This document shows positions 32,112 through 39,281 of a stretch of DNA of 39,281 nucleotides, in pieces (the first letter of the stretch is position 1; every line of letters starts with the position of its first letter). Source of the DNA: Mangrovibacterium marinum (lineage in GTDB: Bacteria > Bacteroidota > Bacteroidia > Bacteroidales > Prolixibacteraceae); contig NZ_QAAD01000014.1 in the NCBI RefSeq assembly GCF_003046625.1, forward strand, positions 1 through 39,281, given 5' to 3'. Position numbers and translations under genes: made by a program. The notes beneath the pieces are model-generated. The model made no database searches, had not been told where the DNA came from, and worked only from the letters and a program-made list of their open reading frames with translations.

Positions 32112-34610
32112 TTAGAAAGCTCCTCCCTCAAATTCCATTTCGTTGGTTTCGTCGCCGTTTCCTTTGCGGTCTGTTTTGTAATTATTCAGTTTAAAGCTTA
32201 ACGAGAGCTGCACCACCCGGGGTTCGTGTTTAAATTTGAATCGTGAGTTGAAGTTGGAGCCATTGTTGGTTCCTTCCCATCCGCCGGAGCCGAGAATGTC
32301 GTTTACACTCAGGGTGGCGGTCAGCTTACGATTCATAAACTCTTGACGGTAGGAGATGTTGGAATAGAACGATCCCTCGCGATCTCCCTGAGTGGACACC
32401 GAAGGTCCCCGATACATCCCGGTGATCTGCATGCGGCTGGTGGTCGAAAATTTAAAGGTGGCATTCACCCGTCCATCGGTGTTGGTGCTCGACCGATTGA
32501 TGTACTCGCCCAGCACTTCGCCCTGTAATTGGTAGTTATAAACCGACACGCTTGAGTTAAGCAGTAACCACTTGGTCAGATTCAGGTTGAGCATCAGTTC
32601 GGCTCCGGTTGATTTATCCTGGCTAACATTGGCCGAGGTTAATACATACATGCCGTCGTCGCGAACTTCGGTAATGCGCGAGATTACATCGGTGGTTTTG
32701 CGGTGAAAGGCGTCCAGCGAGATGAATGAAGTTCCGAAGCGTTGCATCAGGCTCATGTCGTACGAGTTGGTGTACTCCGGTTTCAATCCGGGATTCCCTT
32801 TGCGGAGTGTTGTTTGGTTCATAAAGGTTTCAAAGGGATCCAGGTTCCAGCCTCTGGGGCGGTTGATGCGTCGGCTGTAGCTGGCCATCAGCTGCGTGTT
32901 TGTGAGCAAATCGTAAGAGGCATGCACCGATGGGAACCAATCGAAGCGGTCGATTTTATAGTTCTCGGTGTTTTCGCCAATGTGTTTGATTTCCCGCTTG
33001 GTGTATTCACCCCGTAGGCCTGCCATCAGTTCCAGTTTGTCAATTTTGTTGGAATAAGTGGAATAAATGGCGTGGATATCGCGTTGAAAATCCATCTTGC
33101 TCGAATAGTTCGGATCATTGATCCAGCTTCCGTCCTCGTAGTTCTCAAACAGATAATCTTCGGTTTCGCGGCGCATGCGGCTTTGGAAACCGGCTTCCAG
33201 TTTTCCCGTTTCACCCAGTGGGCGGGTATAATCCAGCTTGGCGCGGTAGTCTTGCGAATCTTCGCCTTCGCTTGTTCTTACCCGCAGATCGTAAAGCGGA
33301 TCGTCACCCCAGGCGTAGTTGGGGTCAGTCACAACTTCCGACTGATAGTCCACATCATCGCCGGTGCGGTTACGGAAATAAATCATCCCTTCCAGCTTAT
33401 GTGTCGCATCCTCGTTGTATTTATGCAGAAAGTTAATGCTGGCATCAACAAAGTTGTTCTTGCTTTTCGAGTCGTCAAATTCGTGCGTGTATTTTTCTGT
33501 TAATCCCGCCGGGTTGTTGATTGCTGTACGGTAATAATTGTTGACACTGGAGTTATTATCGCGGTTATGCGTTCCGGCATTGGCCGTAAAGCCCAGCGTT
33601 GTTTTATCGGTCAGGTACAGATCCAGTCCACCTTTAAAGCGATAGCCGTGACGGTTAAACTCGCGGTCGCCATCCGTATCGAGGTATTCGGTGCGGTCGT
33701 CGTAATAGGTTTCCCGGCTTGATTCGTGATCGCCGTTAAACTTCCGGTTGTTGGTATCGAAGCCCAGGGTGAACTGCCGTTTTTCGTTTTTGTGATTCAC
33801 CGTAAAGTCCAGGCTACGGCTTTCGTTGGTGCTTCCCGAAACGTTGACAATGCCATCGAAACCGGTCAGCGCGTTTTTCTTGGTCACCAGGTTGATGATG
33901 CCGGCCATCCCGTCGGGATCGTATTTAGCCGAGGGGTTGGTAATAATTTCAATATTCTGAAGGGCTGAGGCGGGAATTTGTTGCAAGGCATCGCTGCCGG
34001 TTAAGGCCGATGGGCGCCCGTCGATAAAAACAGTAAAGCTCGATGATCCACGCAAGGTGACATTCCCTTCAATATCAACCTGAACAGAAGGTGTGTTTTC
34101 CAGAACATCAACCGCCGTTCCGCCGGTGGCATTAATATCCTGTTCTACATTAATCACTTTTTTATCCACTTTATACTCGACCCGTGGTCGTTCGGCAACA
34201 ACTTCAACGCTTCCCAGTTCCTGGTGCGAGGCCTCCAGCGGAATGGTGCCCAGGTCGATGGAACTGTGGTTGTTGTTGATGCTGATGTTTTTGATTCGTG
34301 TTTTATTAAACCCAATGAAGTTGGCTTCAACATAGTAGGAGCCATTGTCGAGCTTGCCAATGGAAAACTCGCCGTTTTGGTTGGTTATGCCCCCTGTTAC
34401 CAGGCTCGAGTCGGCAGTTTTGTAGATAGAGATATTGGCATACTCCATGGGGGCTTTCGAGTCTTTCTCAATAATTTTCCCTTTAATCACGGATTTTAGA
34501 GCCGGATCGGAAAGGGTGGTTTTAATCGGTTCATCCGCCCGGGCAGGCAGGTTTATGCCGAATAATCCTCCGGCAATGAAAAGCATGATTAGAAATTTCT
34601 TCGCGTACAT
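32112..34610 (-). CDS. TonB-dependent-receptor-like outer-membrane protein (OMP_b-brl_3 type)
   Basis: The 832-residue protein has a signal peptide (FLIMLFIAGGLFGINLPARA). A carboxypeptidase-regulatory-like beta-sandwich follows (~40-130; VIKGKIIEKDSKAPMEYANI, GEFSIGKLDNGSYYVEANFIGF). Then comes a plug domain (INATGGTAVDVLENTPSVQV, VTLRGSSSFTVFIDGRPSAL, IEIITNPSAKYDPDGMAGI) and a large barrel. The plug ending and the barrel strands match the OMP_b-brl_3 subgroup, which is common in Bacteroidota and often of unknown substrate. There is no SusD partner. The start was set at 34610 (MYAKKFLIML); the open frame extends to 34688, but only this start gives an N-terminal signal peptide. Confidence 0.92.
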   Translation of the reverse strand: MYAKKFLIMLFIAGGLFGINLPARADEPIKTTLSDPALKSVIKGKIIEKDSKAPMEYANISIYKTADSSLVTGGITNQNGEFSIGKLDNGSYYVEANFIGFNKTRIKNISINNNHSSIDLGTIPLEASHQELGSVEVVAERPRVEYKVDKKVINVEQDINATGGTAVDVLENTPSVQVDIEGNVTLRGSSSFTVFIDGRPSALTGSDALQQIPASALQNIEIITNPSAKYDPDGMAGIINLVTKKNALTGFDGIVNVSGSTNESRSLDFTVNHKNEKRQFTLGFDTNNRKFNGDHESSRETYYDDRTEYLDTDGDREFNRHGYRFKGGLDLYLTDKTTLGFTANAGTHNRDNNSSVNNYYRTAINNPAGLTEKYTHEFDDSKSKNNFVDASINFLHKYNEDATHKLEGMIYFRNRTGDDVDYQSEVVTDPNYAWGDDPLYDLRVRTSEGEDSQDYRAKLDYTRPLGETGKLEAGFQSRMRRETEDYLFENYEDGSWINDPNYSSKMDFQRDIHAIYSTYSNKIDKLELMAGLRGEYTKREIKHIGENTENYKIDRFDWFPSVHASYDLLTNTQLMASYSRRINRPRGWNLDPFETFMNQTTLRKGNPGLKPEYTNSYDMSLMQRFGTSFISLDAFHRKTTDVISRITEVRDDGMYVLTSANVSQDKSTGAELMLNLNLTKWLLLNSSVSVYNYQLQGEVLGEYINRSSTNTDGRVNATFKFSTTSRMQITGMYRGPSVSTQGDREGSFYSNISYRQEFMNRKLTATLSVNDILGSGGWEGTNNGSNFNSRFKFKHEPRVVQLSLSFKLNNYKTDRKGNGDETNEMEFEGGAF

Positions 34611-34853
34611 GTTTAATTGTTTATCGATAGTGTGTGTGGCGAGCATCCGATTGATCGGTTCCTTCCCCGGTGGGCTTCCTCCTGGCACAACTTGATCAGC
34701 CGGCTCGCCAATTGCATTTGAACAATTACTAGGACAGGGAAAAGCCCGCGAAGTTTAATAAGGCCTAGCCAACATTTGTTAACAAGTGTAAAACGAGCTG
34801 TTTTTGCCAAAGCTTGTGCTGTAAGCTATTGCTAACGAGTTGAAACGGTTTGT

Positions 34854-36125
34854 TTAGCGTTTTCCGAAATTGGGGTCGAATTTGAGGAACGGAGCGATGA
34901 TAAAGCCCGGAAGTGTGCAGATCATCACCCAGATGAAGAAGTTCAGGTAGCCTACCTGGTCTTCAATCCACCCGCTGACCATGCCCGGAAGCATCATGCC
35001 TAAAGCCATAAAACCGGTGCACAGGGCATAGTGTGCTGTTTTGTGTTCGCCCTCCGACAGCTGAATCATGTACAGCATGTAGGCGGTAAAGCCAAAGCCA
35101 TAGCCAAACTGTTCAACCACAACCGCGGCGCTTACCACGCCCAAACTGTGGGGTTGCAACAGGGCCAGGAAGACATACACGATATTGGGCAGGTTCATGG
35201 CGAAAACCATGGGCCACAGCCATTTCTTCAGTCCGTGGTGCGACACCAGAATGCCGCCCACAATGCCACCCAGAGTGAGGGCAATGATACCGGCTGTTCC
35301 GTAAACAAAGCCAATGTCGCTTGTTGTGAGAGCCAGGCCTCCCTCGTTGAGATCATCCAGCAGAAAGGGAGAGGCCAGCTTGGCCAGTTGCGCTTCACCC
35401 AAGCGAAAAACCAGCAGAAACAGAATGGCCAGACCAATTCCCTTTTTGGTGAAAAAACTGCTGATGGTTTTTCCAAAATTTTTGGCCACGTCCGACAGTT
35501 TGTTGCTCTCGCGTTTCACATCACTTGGCGGAAAGGGCAGTACCAACAGGTGATACAGGAAGAAAGCCAGAAAAAGACCGGCAAAAATGAAGAAGGTCAT
35601 GCTCCAGGCCGCGGCGATGCTGTCGCCCGAGCTTTCGAGATAACCGGCCAAGATCACCAACGGACCTTGGCCGGCGAGCATGGCTAAACGGTAGAAGGTA
35701 TTGCGTATACCCACAAAGAAAGCCTGGTTTCCTTGCGACAAGCCCAGCATATAAAAGCCGTCGGCAGCAATATCGTGGGTGGCCGAGCTAAAAGCCAGCA
35801 GCCAGAAGAAGGCTAAGCTGTACTGAAAGAAGCGGCCAAAAGGAAGGGTGAAGGCTACTCCGGCCAGGGCGCCGCCAACAATCAGCTGCATGCCGATAAT
35901 CCAGAAGCGCTTGGTGTGTAAAATATCGACCAAGGGGCTCCAAAAGGGTTTGATTACCCAAGGCAGATAAAGCCAGCTGGTATACAGGGCAATGTCGGTG
36001 TTCGAAATGTCCAGCCTCTTGTACATGATCACCGAAACGGTCATCACAAATACGTAGGGAAGTCCTTCGGCAAAGTAAAGTGTCGGAATCCATGCCCAAG
36101 GTGAGCGGCTGGTTGTTTTATTCAT
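34854..36125 (-). CDS. AmpG-like MFS transporter
   Basis: The 423-residue protein has about twelve membrane helices. The first segment, WAWIPTLYFAEGLPYVFVMT, and the motif LYLPWVIKPFWSPLVD are those of the AmpG/PAT acetyl-CoA-type MFS group. ATHDIAADGFYMLGL and FGYGFGFTAYMLYMIQLSEG also match. AmpG imports anhydro-muropeptides for cell-wall recycling; the neighbouring SpoIID/LytB gene (54 nt upstream) supports a peptidoglycan role. It is the last gene of a three-gene minus-strand cluster with 36180 and 37641. The exact substrate is inferred, not shown. Confidence 0.85.
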   Translation of the reverse strand: MNKTTSRSPWAWIPTLYFAEGLPYVFVMTVSVIMYKRLDISNTDIALYTSWLYLPWVIKPFWSPLVDILHTKRFWIIGMQLIVGGALAGVAFTLPFGRFFQYSLAFFWLLAFSSATHDIAADGFYMLGLSQGNQAFFVGIRNTFYRLAMLAGQGPLVILAGYLESSGDSIAAAWSMTFFIFAGLFLAFFLYHLLVLPFPPSDVKRESNKLSDVAKNFGKTISSFFTKKGIGLAILFLLVFRLGEAQLAKLASPFLLDDLNEGGLALTTSDIGFVYGTAGIIALTLGGIVGGILVSHHGLKKWLWPMVFAMNLPNIVYVFLALLQPHSLGVVSAAVVVEQFGYGFGFTAYMLYMIQLSEGEHKTAHYALCTGFMALGMMLPGMVSGWIEDQVGYLNFFIWVMICTLPGFIIAPFLKFDPNFGKR

Positions 36126-36179
36126 GTTTCGATTATCGGTTTAGCGCTTTAAATTAGTAAAAAAGATTTTTTTTGTCCC

Positions 36180-37517
36180 TTAGTACAGGGTCTTTAATTC
36201 GGCGCCCCGGAAATAATGAGCCAGAATTTGCTGATAGCTGTAGCCTTGTTCGCCCATCATGGCGGCACCGATCTGGCAAAGACCTACGCCATGGCCCCAG
36301 CCGGCTCCGGTTAATACAAATTGCTGCGGAATGCCATCCTGTATATCCCGATGGTCGATCACAAAGGCCGAGCTGTACAGATGTGTTTGGCTCAGGGCAC
36401 GACGAATCTCCAATTCTTTGCCTATGGTGCGGCATTGTTTGCTTCCTGTGATTTTGAGTTTGATAATGCGCCCTGAATGTCCGCGACTCACGGCTTCGAG
36501 CCGGATAATATGGCCAAAGTCGATGCCCGTGCGCTGGTGGATTAACCAGGCCAGCCGGCTTTGTGAATAGCTCACTTGCCAGCGGTAAAAATCTTTGGTT
36601 TTTTGATCGAAATCGGGCAGTATTTGTTCCAGAACCTGGCGGTTGTTGGTATTGCAGAAGGCCTGCGGACTGGAGCGGATCCAGCGTTCTGCTTCATCTT
36701 CCTGCCGAAGATCGACACAAGTTGTGCCGCCATTTTCTGCGTCAACCACTTTGCTGAGATAGGGGTGGTGAACCGGTTCCCAAACGTTCTCGAAGTTCTC
36801 GGAAATACCGCCGCAGCATTTCGAAAAGCGCGCATCGCAGATTTGGTCGTCCGACACCAGGAATTGGCCAGAGGTAGCGTCGATAGCCGCATTGGCTTTG
36901 TCGCTGATAATGCGGCTGATGCCCTGATAACGCTGGCAATGATCGTCGGCACAGACATCGAACAGGCGGTGGTCTTCGCGATCGTACCAACGTATGCGCT
37001 CACTGTCCGTATCAATGTTGGTTTCATAGCTTTTCGGCTGGCTTTCCAGCTTTTTGCTTTTCTCAATTTGGGCCATCAGCCAGCTGCGCGATATCACGGC
37101 GTGGGCTTTTAACAGTTCGGGAGAACTGCTGGCACTCATCTCGGACGAAATAACCGATCGCAAATACTCTTCCAGCGGAAGCTGGTTGATAAGCTGGATC
37201 TTTCCCCCGTCAATGAGGAGTTTTAAGCTTCCCCGAAACTCCAAATCCTGCTTTTGTTCCCAGTGAAAGTCGATGCCAATGGTCACAGACTTCAGCAGAA
37301 AGGAAGCACTGTCCTGTGTTGGCTTAAAAACAAACTCGCGACCCCGAAGCATGATGCCCCATTGGTTGGACAGGACAATTTCGCCCCGGTGAATCGTGGC
37401 TTTGTAACGTGTTCCCCCGCTTCCGGCAGGTCCCTGATAGTCGCCTTTCAATTCAAAACGCAAGACTGGCTCGGCCATAATGCCGACTTGTATCTGTGGT
37501 TGATTCATCGATTCCAT
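36180..37517 (-). CDS. SpoIID/LytB-domain protein lacking a signal peptide
   Basis: The 445-residue protein has the SpoIID landmarks: LPLEEYLRSVISSEMSAS (with the glutamate used as catalytic acid in SpoIID), LKAHAVISRSWLMAQI, and the C-terminal GAGWGHGVGLCQIGAAMMGE then GYSYQQILAHYF. SpoIID is a lytic transglycosylase acting on denuded glycan strands. An inserted region has several cysteines (VCADDHCQRY, KCCGG). The N-terminus MNQPQIQVGIMAEP is hydrophilic, with no signal peptide or lipobox, so it should stay in the cytoplasm. Together with an AmpG-like importer it may process imported wall fragments; this is inference. An alternative start is the in-frame ATG at 37508. Confidence 0.88.
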   Translation of the reverse strand: MESMNQPQIQVGIMAEPVLRFELKGDYQGPAGSGGTRYKATIHRGEIVLSNQWGIMLRGREFVFKPTQDSASFLLKSVTIGIDFHWEQKQDLEFRGSLKLLIDGGKIQLINQLPLEEYLRSVISSEMSASSSPELLKAHAVISRSWLMAQIEKSKKLESQPKSYETNIDTDSERIRWYDREDHRLFDVCADDHCQRYQGISRIISDKANAAIDATSGQFLVSDDQICDARFSKCCGGISENFENVWEPVHHPYLSKVVDAENGGTTCVDLRQEDEAERWIRSSPQAFCNTNNRQVLEQILPDFDQKTKDFYRWQVSYSQSRLAWLIHQRTGIDFGHIIRLEAVSRGHSGRIIKLKITGSKQCRTIGKELEIRRALSQTHLYSSAFVIDHRDIQDGIPQQFVLTGAGWGHGVGLCQIGAAMMGEQGYSYQQILAHYFRGAELKTLY

Positions 37518-37640
37518 ATTTAAGGGTTGATGCTTTTGTGTTCGGTGTATTTTGTTGTTTTTCGCTCGTTTGTCCTTTCGGTAATGAACGAGCCGAAAAG
37601 ATAGCGAGAAATAATCATTTCTGTTGGAAAATAGAACGGG

Positions 37641-38585
37641 TTAAGGTGCTAATTTCTGCTTTATTTCTTCAAAAATGGCTTTATCCAGACTTACTTGTTC
37701 CAGAATGTCGGCTAAGTCGTCCCGGCTTATCTTGTTAAAGTCCTCATAGCGCGGAAGGATGGCCAAACCACCCATCTCGACCGATGCAGGGCTCATCAGT
37801 AGCTGATCATCACCCTCGGCAAAATACTGATCGGGGCGTTGCTTCTGCCGCGGAAACAGCATGATTTGCCAGCAGTTGTTGTTGAAGTTGGCTAAAATAT
37901 TCAGCATAGGCTCGTCGTGCTCGGCTTGTTGGGGAAGAAACGAAATGGCTTGTTCAACCAGCTGCGTCAATTCCTCCCGCTTGGTCGATTGGAAGACAAG
38001 TAGCTGCCGCAAATAGCCTGGCGGCGCGGCTACGACGCTAGTGGCAGAGCTTTGGATCAGTATTTCGCCTTTTCCCTGCAAAAAGCGCTCGGCATCGGTA
38101 TCCACCGGCATGGCGTTTCGGGGAGCAGCCTGAAAATGAAAGTGATCCGGAGCCGAAGCGCCACATTGGGGGCCATTGTAGAAGATGGTAAAGCCCGATA
38201 ACTCGCGGGCTAAGTCCAGCAGATCGGGCAGGCGGCCGGCAATAAGCTGTGGCCGGTGCTGGTAGTCGACAATGGTGAGGTGTTGGTGAAAAATAGGATA
38301 GGGGTTGACCAACAGCTCATACCGGCCCCGAAAATCTAGGGCTCTTTGCTCGGCCGGGCGATGGGCCTGGCATAAAAAGCAGGGGCGTTGGGCAATTGTT
38401 GCCTGGTCGGTCTTGGCGGCCGACGAGCGAATGCGTTCGGGGTTGAACTGGGCTTTTACCACAAAGCCATCAAACTGAAAGCTGCGCTCCCGGACTTGGC
38501 TCAGTGCAGCAAAGTTTTGATCTGCCAGGGGCCAGCTATTTCTCTGAATGGCCATGAAATCGGCTATGTTGTAATTTTGTTTCAC
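37641..38585 (-). CDS. DUF4922 HIT-like phosphorylase/nucleotidyltransferase-family protein
   Basis: The 314-residue soluble protein has a cysteine pair C69-FL-C72 and the HIT/GalT-like motif DHFHFQA (H148, H150, Q152). The context APDHFHFQAAPR and LVNPYPIFHQHLTIVDYQHR matches DUF4922 proteins, which resemble GalT, ATP adenylyltransferase and GDP-galactose phosphorylase enzymes. It likely transfers or phosphorolyses a nucleotide on a sugar phosphate, perhaps from the sugars made by the cluster; this is inference. It heads the cluster with SpoIID and the AmpG-like transporter (123-nt gap). Its sequence is complete. Confidence 0.85.
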   Translation of the reverse strand: MKQNYNIADFMAIQRNSWPLADQNFAALSQVRERSFQFDGFVVKAQFNPERIRSSAAKTDQATIAQRPCFLCQAHRPAEQRALDFRGRYELLVNPYPIFHQHLTIVDYQHRPQLIAGRLPDLLDLARELSGFTIFYNGPQCGASAPDHFHFQAAPRNAMPVDTDAERFLQGKGEILIQSSATSVVAAPPGYLRQLLVFQSTKREELTQLVEQAISFLPQQAEHDEPMLNILANFNNNCWQIMLFPRQKQRPDQYFAEGDDQLLMSPASVEMGGLAILPRYEDFNKISRDDLADILEQVSLDKAIFEEIKQKLAP

Positions 38586-38694
38586 TTGTTTGTTTTTGCT
38601 GTGGCCGGCACCTTCGCCGACCTTAAATAAACGGAATGTTTGTCAACCGCAAGCCTTGCAGAATCACCCTGCCGGGCCTTGCTGTTGCTTGGCT

Positions 38695-39081
38695 TTAGGC
38701 TGTTTCTTTGTTGGAATGAGGCGGCCTAATATCCTCCTGGTTCATTCCGGCCAAGAGCTGCCGTAACGCTTTACAGAGTTGTTGTAACTCTTTACAGAGT
38801 TGTCGCAACTCTTTACAGAGTTGTTGTAACTCTTTACAGAGTTGTCGTAACTCTTTACAGAGTTGTTGTAACTCTTTATAGAGTTGTTGTAACTCTTTAT
38901 AGAGTTGTCGTGACTCTTTATAGAGTTGTCGTAACTCTTTATAGAGTTGTCGTGACTCTTTATAGAGTTGTCGCAACTCTTTATAGAGTTGTCGGCTCTC
39001 TTTCGGGAAATGCTGCAACATGAGCGTCTCACATTTTCCGGTAACTGCGCATCCTGGCATCAACCAACAAAGAGGCTTCAT
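38695..39081 (-). CDS. Doubtful small ORF over the palindromic repeat array
   Basis: The 128-codon frame starts MKPLCWLMPGCAVTGKCETL and then repeats heptads such as (E/K)LRQLYK and ELQQLCK. This would be a coiled coil. A second minus-strand frame through the same DNA (38742-39032) is also open, reading DNSIKSY heptads. Unit-to-unit changes are mostly amino-acid changing here, while the palindrome arms are kept, which argues against protein selection. No promoter or ribosome site is evident. I list it because it is open and could be made, but I doubt it. Confidence 0.2.
   Translation of the reverse strand: MKPLCWLMPGCAVTGKCETLMLQHFPKESRQLYKELRQLYKESRQLYKELRQLYKESRQLYKELQQLYKELQQLCKELRQLCKELQQLCKELRQLCKELQQLCKALRQLLAGMNQEDIRPPHSNKETA
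38763..38993. repeat. Near-perfect 21-bp tandem array, 11 units, each an inverted repeat
   Basis: Eleven contiguous copies of GTAACTCTTTAYAGAGTTGTY run without indel, with a twelfth degenerate copy to 39014. Each unit contains AACTCT-TTAY-AGAGTT, a 6-bp stem with 4-nt loop; the next unit offers AGAGTT-5 nt-AACTCT as an alternative. Variable positions are unit bases 2, 3, 12 and 21. Bases 2, 12 and 21 fall outside the arms; base 3 (A to G, units 8 and 10) becomes a G-U pair in plus-strand RNA. Unit 1 has one mismatch. A change from TTAC to TTAT divides the array into two halves. Confidence 0.95.
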
Positions 39082-39281
39082 TTTAACGGAGCCATCCCGT
39101 AAAGCTACATAGAAATACCCTATTTTTTACCAATGGCCTTCGCCATTTTATCCGGCTGGCACGCAAGCGGGGAACAAAGCTATCCCGTCCCGTGAGGGAC
39201 GGAATTGTTCAGGGAGATGGTATTGGGCTGGTCGGATGGCATCTTTCCGGGATTTTTCTTAGTCTGGTATTTTTTTTGGGG
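39015..39281. other. Non-coding right edge with hairpin
   Basis: No convincing gene is seen. CCGTCCC (39185-39191) and GGGACGG (39196-39202) form a perfect 7-bp hairpin with loop GTGA. Minus-strand reading gives short frames broken by stops. The area between the DUF4922 start (38585) and the array likewise holds nothing identifiable. The segment, with the array, could be part of a dispersed repeat element; a self-genome comparison would decide. Confidence 0.4.

Noticed and set aside
38763-38993. CRISPR array
   Set aside because: The copies are directly adjacent 21-mers with no unique spacers, and no cas genes are present.

Overview
The window looks like a chromosomal segment of a Bacteroidota bacterium. 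The evidence is a GldB lipoprotein, an OMP_b-brl_3-type TonB receptor, a PpnP and an AmpG/SpoIID/DUF4922 cluster, the Bacteroidota promoter form TTTG-N(19-21)-TAnnTTTG, and few Shine-Dalgarno sites. A marine or sediment Marinilabiliales/Prolixibacteraceae-like host is my guess from gene style only.

Layout. (1) 1-89 is the end of an IS3-type insertion sequence; the first codons of its orfA run off the left edge on the minus strand. It cuts into a Memo-AMMECR1 fusion gene (88-1308, 5' end missing). A membrane protein with a spermidine-synthase-like domain (1308-3791) and the radical-SAM member of the AmmeMemoRadiSam system (3842-4963) follow. (2) A decayed 21-bp tandem array (5061-5291) precedes a DUF169 protein and a PhnA-like zinc-ribbon protein. 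(3) A seven-gene minus-strand operon (22541 down to 7078) is the centrepiece: ABC ATPase, ABC permease/M1-like/golvesin-like fusion, TolC, adaptor lipoprotein, RND pump, an RND pump fused to extra membrane helices and an ABC ATPase domain (1569 aa), and a small ABC permease. It appears to be a hybrid RND/ABC envelope export system. (4) 22.9-29.7 kb holds a PagL-like lipid A deacylase, GldB, a secreted two-domain repeat protein, a small outer-membrane barrel, NAD+ synthase and a Crp/Fnr regulator. (5) 29.7-34.6 kb holds a Tat-exported Gfo/Idh/MocA oxidoreductase, PpnP, a candidate orphan small RNA with its own promoter and terminator (about 31803-31927), and a TonB-type outer-membrane protein. 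(6) 34.8-38.6 kb is a three-gene minus-strand cluster: DUF4922 HIT-like protein, SpoIID/LytB protein without a signal peptide, and an AmpG-like MFS transporter. (7) The right end is intergenic and carries a near-perfect 11 x 21-bp array in which each unit is an inverted repeat.

The best candidates for something undescribed are the RND-ABC fusion operon, the orphan small RNA, the palindromic 21-bp array and the IS-disrupted AmmeMemoRadiSam locus. All functional statements rest on reading motifs by eye; no database search was run.
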